Shown here piece by piece: positions 56,577 to 64,000 of a DNA stretch of 64,000 nucleotides. Location of the stretch: positions 10,478,001 to 10,542,000 of the forward strand of contig JASJZH010000004.1 in the NCBI GenBank assembly GCA_037178975.1, in the 5' to 3' direction. Positions within the stretch are counted from its first letter, which is position 1; every line of letters starts with the position of its first letter. The notes below the pieces were generated by a model. That model made no database searches and was not told where the DNA came from. It worked only from the letters and a program-made list of their open reading frames with translations. The translations under genes were made by a program, and so were the position numbers. This DNA comes from Oscheius tipulae (taxonomy: Eukaryota > Nematoda > Chromadorea > Rhabditida > Rhabditidae).

Positions 56577-59500
56577 CTTGGTCCTTTCTCAGTATTTTGG
56601 GCGGCGAGAAACGACTCGAACCCTGTAAATTGAACCATTGGACTGGAAGAGAGAGAGAGAGAGAAAGCAGGATGAGATCTAGTTAGAGAGGGAAAGCGAG
56701 AGAAAGACAGATAGTTAAGTGTTAGAACACTGATACATTTTACACAGATTGAGAGAGAGACGGTACGATTCATATCTAAAATGTTTATCTCCCGTAGGCG
56801 TTCCAAAAATATAGGCAAAGACACCGAAAAAGTGAAGGCTGAGGGCAGAGAATCACAATCAAAAAGGCTATAAGTGGGTATGGGAGGGTGGTTATCACAC
56901 GGGGACTACTCTTTGTAAAAGATGAACATGGTTAACACGGGGGGGTTGGAAGGGAGGGATTGCACATAATTCTCAGGAAAAAGCTTGTAGGGGGTTGAAA
57001 GCATAGATTCAGCGGGATATTGTAATGGAAATGTGAGGGATTCTTGGAGCAAAACTCAGGGCGAACAAGAGCAAAAAGAAAACATACCAAGTGGAGTAGA
57101 AGCTACTACAATAAATTACTGAAGCGAGAACTTTTGAAACACGAGTTTTTTTTTTAAAATTTTTCTATTGGAAAGCTTCAGTCGATTCAATGTTCCCTAA
57201 TTGGTTTGGACTAGAATAGGAACTAATTATTGTTTTCGCAATAAAAGGTTACTGTAGCTGTTTTTGAATTTAGAACTTTGGCACGAAATACACTACTATT
57301 GTTTTGAGTATCGATTTTCACTATCTACTTGTTACCCGTTTTTCGGGCCGAAGACAACGTTTTCCAACCTTTTGATGTCTACAAAGTTGTAGATTATGAC
57401 ATGGACTGCAACTTTGTAAAACATATCAAATCTTAGAAATGCCATCTTGACCCCGAAAAGGGCGCGAGGCTGCGAGAGTTTGGTCAACACCAGGTGCGAT
57501 CTCTTTGGGTCTTGAGGTGAACAGAATGACAGAAATTGCGATTTTAGGACGTAGTTTAAGGATTTCATGATGACTTTCAGTGATCTGGCTAGAAATATCG
57601 TGTGAGCTGGATCGTACGTGGATTACGGCAAAGAATGGCTCAGGCTGACTGGGTGTCCCACGCAATTACGGTCCATTTATAGAGAGAGGAATAGGTATGG
57701 AAAGTGTCTGTAAAAGCTAATATATTGGCGGGAAGGTGAGAAAAAGCGTGTGGAGCAGTAGACCTTTGAAAAGTACACGCTTTGCCGTGGGAGCGAAAGG
57801 GTGTGTCCTCAGGTTCTTGACGTCTCTATGTCACCTTTGTCTCGTTGAGCAAGCAAAACTGCGTGCCACTATCAGCTGGGTGGGAAGAGACTATTTCGGG
57901 TTCTTTTTGAGTAGGTTTAAAAAGAAATTTAAAAAGAAAAACAAATCTTACAGAGACAAGCAAAAACTAGAGAAGATTCAGGCAACTGAAGTCTGACAAC
58001 GCTCAATGTTAGGTTACAGAAGTATCAAAAAGTAAAAAAGTGATCGGAGCAGAAGTTTCTTATTGTCAGACAGAGATACCACGAACAAGAAGATCCAAAG
58101 ATCCCCAACAACAAAAGATTCCTCATCCGATATCGGTCAAAATACCTCTCAAATAGTACCGAGTTGAAAAATTTTTCAACCGGAGGGACGTTCTTAACGT
58201 GGGTTTTGAGCTCCAATCTTTGAAAACGTTTGGCGTGTCCAAAAACAAATGATTGACAAGAAAAGGGTAATCACCTACTATTTACGCGTAAAGTTTTATT
58301 TTTCCAATAGCCTACAGCTGTGACCAAAGAAGAAACAGGGAGGGACCTTGATATTTCTGAACGAACATGTGATGCAATCTAGACCGAAAGGGGGAGAGGG
58401 GCTCCTCCCTCTCCTAGCGTCAATAAAGAATGGAATTTTCGTCTAACCAATTGAAGCTAGCAAGCCCAGAGTTTTTCCAAAGAGAAAGAGCCAAAATTGA
58501 AAGAAACGTGCGACCAGTGGGTAGAAAGAGAGACTGGCATTGATATAAAAGTCAGGGCAGGGAGACAGAGAGATAGCGTGGCAAAGTCGGGGGGACAAAG
58601 TGAGAGCACAGCTGACAACCGTGTCTGGGGGCCTGAATAAACGCTTTGCCCTCTCTGTCTCTCCGGCCTACGTGTGGCCAGCAGGGCTGGGTGTTGGTGT
58701 AACGTGTTTCTCTGTCTCTCTGCTCTGCCACATCGGGAGCGGAAGTTAGTTTTGTGGTCTCCCTGTATATTTTTGGTGATGCACCTAGAACGGACACATT
58801 TTTCTCACACGTCGTGGACACAGGTTTGCAAGGCGATTGATAGTTATGATGGATGGGGACCGTTTGTCAGTGACAGAACTTGCCATCAGGGAATCGTCAG
58901 ATGGAAATGTAGAAACTGGGAGCTGAAGGAACAGTAGAACTGTCTGCCGGTCTGTCAGTGGTGACGATATGGAATAAGTTCTCGCCTCTCTGTCAAAACG
59001 ACAAGGAATAGTTCTACTAGAAGTCCAAAAGATTGAACGGGTTCCGGTTCAGTAAATAGGTAGCAAGTTGCTTCTAGTTACTACTGTTCCTGTCAGCCTA
59101 ACTGACAACCAACAAACCTATCTCCCTCCTGTCAAACTGGTTATGTTAGGTAAGTCAAAAGGATATTACCAGATTGACTGGAACAGGATAGGGTGGACAG
59201 AGACAGACGATCAGTTGTAAAGTAAGAAAGAGAGAGAGAGAGAGAGAGAGAGCGGGAGAGGGAGACTGTTAATCTGTCTGTCTCTTAACATAAAATTGGC
59301 ACGGTATGTTTTGTTTAAAAGTTGGATGGTAGACTGAGAAAACTGTGTTACCTGGAGAGAGGAAAAGTACCGCAACCTCCTAAACCTGCTAAAAGTAGCG
59401 ATTCTGCGGTTATCACAACGCTTCCCTTTAGTCCTGACCTCTTTCCACAGTCTCAGAGATGATCTCTGGATCAAATTTTGACCGAGAGAGACCTTCTCAC

Positions 59501-59717
59501 ATCCTGTAGAAAGTTCAAAAGTGTTACAGTTCATTCCATTTTGAGAACAGCTGCACTGACATTTGTTCAACCCGTCTCGACTCATGGGAAAAGTACTAAA
59601 ATTAATATCGTTCTTATTCTAGTTCAAAAGTCGATGATTTAGATGCAAAAGTATATGATTAGCACTCTATTTGAATCGACTGAAACTATCCTTTCTCTAC
59701 AAGTAAAAGTTCAGTTC
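56577..59717. other. intergenic stretch between the transporter paralogues
   Basis: No gene is supported here. Short GA/CT tracts lie at 56648-56665 and 59226-59253. An in-frame Lys-rich segment near 57910-57990 (+) lacks context. Confidence 0.5.
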
Positions 59718-61864
59718 TCAAACAGCCTCAAGCTTCCCTAGCCTCCTAACAAACTGTAACATGGCTTGACTACTGGAATAGAGAAAAATGCTGAAGATGA
59801 CCAACAGGGCTCCTGTTGAGAAGGTAAGACTGGGCTGGAAGTCGAAGAGATAGACACTGCCGATGGTGGCCAAAATGATGGCCACACTGGTGGCAAAATT
59901 CTTGGCAATGTTGTCGGCGTACTTGATGCAAATGGCCACGGAGAGTCCTGAAAACGACAGCCGATTATCATATGTTTAATGGCCAGAGATGAGCAAAACA
60001 TACACTCGGGTCGGTATTTTTTCGACAAAAGTTGGACTGTTCATGATGGTTTTTGTTGGGGGAGAGAGAGGGCATGTTTACACGTGTTTCAATAGGGATA
60101 GAAAACATGTTATGAGATTCTGGACTGACTTTGAAATCAGCTACTGATCAAAGGAGAGTCACAAAATGTTCTGGCAGCTGCAGAGAGTGATTCCAGTATA
60201 GAAAGTAGGATATTGAACCCAGTTCCCATGTGAGCTGGCTACTGGTCTAAACTCCCTGACAGAGAGAGGGGAGGCAGTCTTTCTACTACTAAAGCATAAA
60301 GTTTGCGTCTGTGCGGACGAACTAAAAGCTGACAAGCCAAAGTATGCACACCTGTTCAGTAACTGTTTCGCATGGCACCATTCCTCACAAAACTAATTGG
60401 AAGATCAGCTTACCTCCAATTCCATACCAGAGAACAGTCAACCAGACGACCCAGTCGAATCCGTAGAGAAAACCTTTCTCCATGACAAACTTCCCGTCCT
60501 GAACAAAGACTCCCAGGAAGGAGGCGGGAACGGCAAAGACTCCCATCTGGATGTTTCTCATCCAGAGACTGACAGGAGCGGAGCCTTTGAGAATCTTCTC
60601 AAAGTAGATTCCAGCAAAGCCGGACAGAATGCAGGCTATCACGACGGCCATAAAGCCTGAAAAGTATAGGAGGCTGTCTTTCAACCTTTCTCTCTGCCCT
60701 GTACTCACCAACGAAAGGTTTCTGGGTACTCGAGCTGACATCTTTACTCGCAGATCCTTGCAACTGAACCAAAGAAACTCCTACAAATAAAACTCCCAGT
60801 GCTACCCTGAACATCCCAAATGAACGAAATTAACGTGGAGACCCTACCACTGCACCCTAGAAAGAGACCTCCTCAATATTATAACTGTAAATATAGCGGC
60901 CGTGAAGATCTTTAATTGAGAGGTAATCTAAAACTCGTTTTCTGAAAAGAACTTTATGCAAAAGGTACCATGAAAGTAGCAGCATCTAAATGCGAGGCAG
61001 CTACGTAGAACAGATTGTTCTGAAGAATGTAGATCATTGCTGGGATGCAGACTTTGAGTGTGTCTCCCGGCTGACGGACTACCTGACTTATCAACGCGTG
61101 TGGTAACCTGAAACAAGGGCATTTCCCAGGTCCGAAAACCTAGAAAGTGTGTATCAGTCCCGAACCCGTTTTCAAAAGGCAGTAAGACTGTTTCAACTGA
61201 CGACAGAGTGCTACGGTTGAATAATTTCAGGCCACAGTTAGACATTCACGTTGCTGTACCACTTCTCTAGAAGTCGCGAACTCGACAGTTAGACAGTCAC
61301 GTGGTTGATCATTTCGCTCTCTCTCTGTTTCGGTCGAAAAGCAAACACAAAGCAAAGAAGTTTACCTCAAGAAGCCTCCCTCCTCATTGGCTACCAGTAA
61401 CAGACAAATGACGCATTTGATGACTTCCGTCAAGAATACTGCCACTGTAGAAACGAACATTTCTTCTACTTCTCTCGCTCTTGAGTACCTGTGAATCTTA
61501 AATTACTCAAAAAAAACCTGGAATTCCCACCTAATTAACAAAGTATGAATACTGTTCTGAAGTGTGAGCCATACGAGAATCGCCGTCCGCATCTTGCTAT
61601 TACCCGTAGCCTCACGCCCTACTGTGATTCTTCTATTCTGAAAAGAGGGAGTTTTGAGGATGAAAGGACAGATCGTCGAAAATCGGGTGTCTTTTTGGGA
61701 TAAGATCTGAACGCGGATGGAAGCCGCCAACACACAGCGGAAAGGCACGACGAAAGATCCAAATCTCGTGTCTCTGTCTCCTCCTCTGTATTCTTTTGGG
61801 CCGAATTCCTGATCTTCCCCTTCGAGGGGGTCTCGTATGAGTCAAAATCGAGAGCAGGGGCCAT
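59718..61864 (-). CDS. SLC35A-type nucleotide-sugar transporter, paralogue 2
   Basis: Eight minus-strand exons, 61736-61864, 61531-61637, 61366-61488, 60969-61107, 60848-60927, 60709-60806, 60414-60656 and 59718-59947, join in phase for 382 residues. The family core is clear: LTLQNSIHTLLIRYSRA, IPAMIYILQNNLFYVA, LDAATFMITSQLKIFTAAIF, SGFAGIYFEKILKGS, WMRNIQM, WYGIGGLSVAICIKYADNI and FATSVAIILATIGS. Compared with paralogue 1 it lacks the long Ala-rich loop and has extra introns. The TYQLK stretch reads TSQLK, and the QW helix ends in LVQLQ. Exon 1 (MAPALDFDSYET) relies on a GTGTGT donor and is the least certain part. It is a diverged neighbour of paralogue 1 in the same orientation, so prob­ably an old tandem duplicate with a different substrate range. 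Confidence 0.9.
61258..61306 (+). repeat. intronic repeat shared by the two transporter genes, copy 2
   Basis: This copy matches 55670-55713. A weaker third copy lies just upstream (61231-61256, CCACAGTTAGACATTCACGT). It lies in intron 61108-61365 of paralogue 2, which is not the equivalent intron of paralogue 1. Confidence 0.7.
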
Positions 61865-62733
61865 GCTTGAGAAAAAAGATAAGGCTCGCTGACTATTGGA
61901 CTAGGGGAAGATGGGGACATGATAAGCATTGCAGGCTGCTAGGTAAATGAAGAATCCTGTCATTTTCTTAGCCTCTTGTACTATTTGACTCTCTTCTAGC
62001 TCAGCCTGTCAAAAACTGTCAAGGATAATATTTGACAAAGTCTTTATCGAGTACAAGCTTAGCTGATGTCCCGTGGAGGCTCGAGTCACATCACTGTGCT
62101 CTTCCAGTCGAGCTACCATGACATTGACAACGTTCTCCCGAAGACACACCTCCAGAACCGACTTGGGTTGGCTTGACTTGCCCACAGTTGTCACTAATCT
62201 AGTTGTAAATCTCGCTACTACTAAAGCGCAGCGGTGCCTGTCCGTAGGATATTTTCCACTCTCATGCTATTCGAACTATATTTTGAACTTCTGGTCAAAT
62301 CTAGAGGACAAAATGTATTTCGATAAGAATAGTGATATTCAAATGTGAAGGCTATGAATCATAGGGAAGCCGTTTATTGCACTTAGCAGTCACTGTTCAC
62401 TTCTTACCCCATTGTCTGCAATATTTCTCTCTCTCTCTCTCTCTCAGTTTCTCAATCTCTGTATCTCTGTCGCTCTGTTTCTCTGTTTGTTTGTCTCTCT
62501 GTCTTCTCTCATTAAACAAAACGATTCCAAACTCTCACCGGAACTTTATGAAGCATCGGCTCTATCGAAGGGCCTTCTCCTTTCTCTCCATCGATGTCCG
62601 CTAATAGTGGAACTTTGGACATCTGAAGAGTACAATGGTAGAAAGAATAACATCAAAAATAAGAAAAGAATGGTCAGTACCACTTATCAGGTTTAAAAAT
62701 TAAATTTAGATCAGAAATTCATGAGATCAAGAA
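61865..62733. other. spacer, no supported gene
   Basis: The spacer contains a TCTGTCTC/CT array at 62425-62510. TTTATT at 62373-62378 would be a minus-strand AATAAA about 356 bases beyond the ARL14EP-like stop. No exon was recognised. Confidence 0.5.
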
Positions 62734-63642
62734 TCACGATTTGATATAGGGGTTATAGACGATTTCTCCAGAACTGGTCTCTCTCTTCAGGACTACATCC
62801 AGTCGTCCTTTTTGGCAAGATGGTCCACAGAATTTCCCCTGACAGTCAGGACAATCGGAGTGGCAGCCATGACACATCGGGTCCAGACAGTCACAGAAGA
62901 ACCAGCACTGACCATTGACTACCAGTCGACCTTCACTGTCGTGGAACACGGATTCAGGAGCTTCGGAAACTGAAAAAAGTATCTCTGTCTCTCTGACTCT
63001 CTCTACCTTTTTGTTTCTCTGTCTCTATGTCTTTCTATTTCACTATCTATCTGTCTCTCTGTCTCCCTATTTCTCTGTTTCTCCACCAACCTTTCTTCTG
63101 CCGCGCTCTCCTCATTCCCGATCCACCAGGCAGCATTTGCTCTCCCGGCGCAGAGAACTGTAAATTCTGAACAATCTTAGCCAACTTCTTCTCCTTCTCT
63201 GAAACAGATTTTCAAGAGGCAGAATCACAAGTTTTACCGAACATAGAGAGATCGGTTGCAGGAGGCATCGAGGAACTTTCAGTCGAATCAGTAAAGTAGA
63301 CTAAGTTCTCTTCAGGTGGGTCAAGTCGGTTGAAAGTGGTGTCAGTCTCGGACGAGGACTCCTAAAAATCGACATTGGGTATCTTCAACCTTCGAAATTT
63401 TGATTCTTCTCCCTTCCATGAGACTAGGAACACTCTTAACATCTTTTCAAGCGACTCCCCTAGAGTCATTGCATCCACTCAGGGCAAACAACTTTTGGAT
63501 AACAAGAGCCAGATTTTCTCACCATAGAGTACTCCAGATCGTTATACAATTCATTTCCTCGTTCCCCTTCTTCCTCGCCCATTACAACTTCAGGCGCTCC
63601 TGTCAAGCCAGCAATGAAGGAGAGCTGGTCGTTAGCAGACAT
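62734..63642 (-). CDS. ARL14EP: ARL14 effector protein-like, cysteine-rich C-terminal domain
   Basis: Four minus-strand exons, 63523-63642, 63238-63361, 63091-63198 and 62734-62969, join in phase for 195 residues. The N-terminal half is acidic and Ser/Thr-rich. A Lys/Arg stretch (RRARQKK) follows. The C-terminal 60 residues carry the ARF7EP_C pattern: FFCDCLDPMCHGCHSDC, then PDCQGKFCGPSC, then a basic stretch. In mammals ARL14EP links the small GTPase ARL14/ARF7 to a myosin motor on vesicles, and the cysteine domain probably binds zinc. An acceptor-like CTGTTCAG sits six bases before the ATG, consistent with a 5' leader intron or trans-splice site. The intron 62970-63090 is a TCTGTCTC tract on the plus strand. 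Confidence 0.85.
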
Positions 63643-63802
63643 GGTGTCCTGAACAGAGAAATATATATAAATCGTCTAGCAAAATGATAGAATATAAGAT
63701 GGAAAATATCCATGGGTTTACAGAGCGGGTTAGGAAAGAGTGTTACGGTGAAATGTTTGTTACATAAGGCATGATAATGATTCTCAGCATCAGAAGAAAA
63801 TA

Positions 63803-64000
63803 TTAAAGCTCGGAAATTTGGTTTGGACAGAGCGGATTCATCACGTCTTGGTCATTTGGATAGGTACACGGGGAGTCCTTAAAAATCTTAAAGTATTCAA
63901 ATGGAAACATACATGGTCGTTTGGACGAGACTTCTTGACAAGTTCTCTATTCTTTCTCGCGCTTCTTTTGATCGATTTCGCTGATCCCAAACTGCAGGCA
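63803..64000 (-). CDS. 3' end of an unidentified gene, runs off the window
   Basis: The minus-strand frame reads SAKSIKRSARKNRELVKK from the window edge to a GTATGT donor at about 63915. A 35-base intron (acceptor TTTTTAAG) then leads in phase to DSPCTYPNDQDVMNPLCP and a TAA at 63803-63805. The basic stretch followed by a short Cys/Pro tail is protein-like, but no family is recognised. The intron length matches the 35-36-base introns of the RING gene. Confidence 0.42.

Overview
This is a eukaryotic nuclear window of compact spliced genes. Introns are often only 35-60 bases, and almost all run from GT to a short TTTCAG-type acceptor. The acceptor style, an AKH/GnRH neuropeptide precursor resembling C. 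elegans NLP-47, saposin-like secreted proteins and a CCCG four-membrane-segment protein all suggest a nematode or close relative. That is inference, and another ecdysozoan cannot be excluded. A striking habit is that introns and spacers carry short TCTGTCTC / GAGACAGA runs in either orientation.

Layout, left to right. 1-6.6 kb (+): most of the 26S proteasome base subunit RPN1/PSMD2, with the 5' end outside the window. 9.4-9.8 kb (-): a small Ly6/uPAR-like surface protein. 11.0-13.6 kb (+): a saposin-domain locus with two poly(A) signals, probably one precursor with alternative 3' ends (two or four saposin domains). 15.5-16.0 kb (+): a CRIP-type LIM protein. 16.2-16.7 kb (-): a possible secreted protein whose exons do not join cleanly. 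21.1-23.2 kb (+): the AKH/GnRH-like precursor, two exons around a 1.9 kb intron. 26.2-26.6 kb (+): a second Ly6-like protein, next to a two-domain PAN/Apple protein (26.8-27.4 kb, -). 27.4-34.8 kb is gene-poor. 34.8-38.1 kb (+): a complete long-chain acyl-CoA synthetase, followed by an inverted decayed copy of its own 3' end and one half of a 232-base dispersed repeat. 40.3-40.9 kb (+): a RING-finger gene, apparently decayed. 41.2-41.8 kb (-): a four-membrane-segment protein. 45.4-52.8 kb (-): a 24-exon DNMBP/Tuba-type scaffold with SH3, RhoGEF, BAR and SH3 domains. 54.2-56.6 kb and 59.7-61.9 kb (-): two SLC35A nucleotide-sugar transporter paralogues. 62.7-63.6 kb (-): an ARL14EP-type zinc protein. 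63.8-64.0 kb (-): the 3' end of a further gene.

These are independent eukaryotic genes, not an operon-like pathway. The only clear functional pairing is the tandem nucleotide-sugar transporters; the two Ly6-like genes and the two-domain PAN protein are small secreted or surface families. All multi-exon models were built by hand: reading phase was checked at each junction and agrees for every gene reported with confidence above 0.7. The window holds no CRISPR array, no rRNA and no tRNA that I could recognise.
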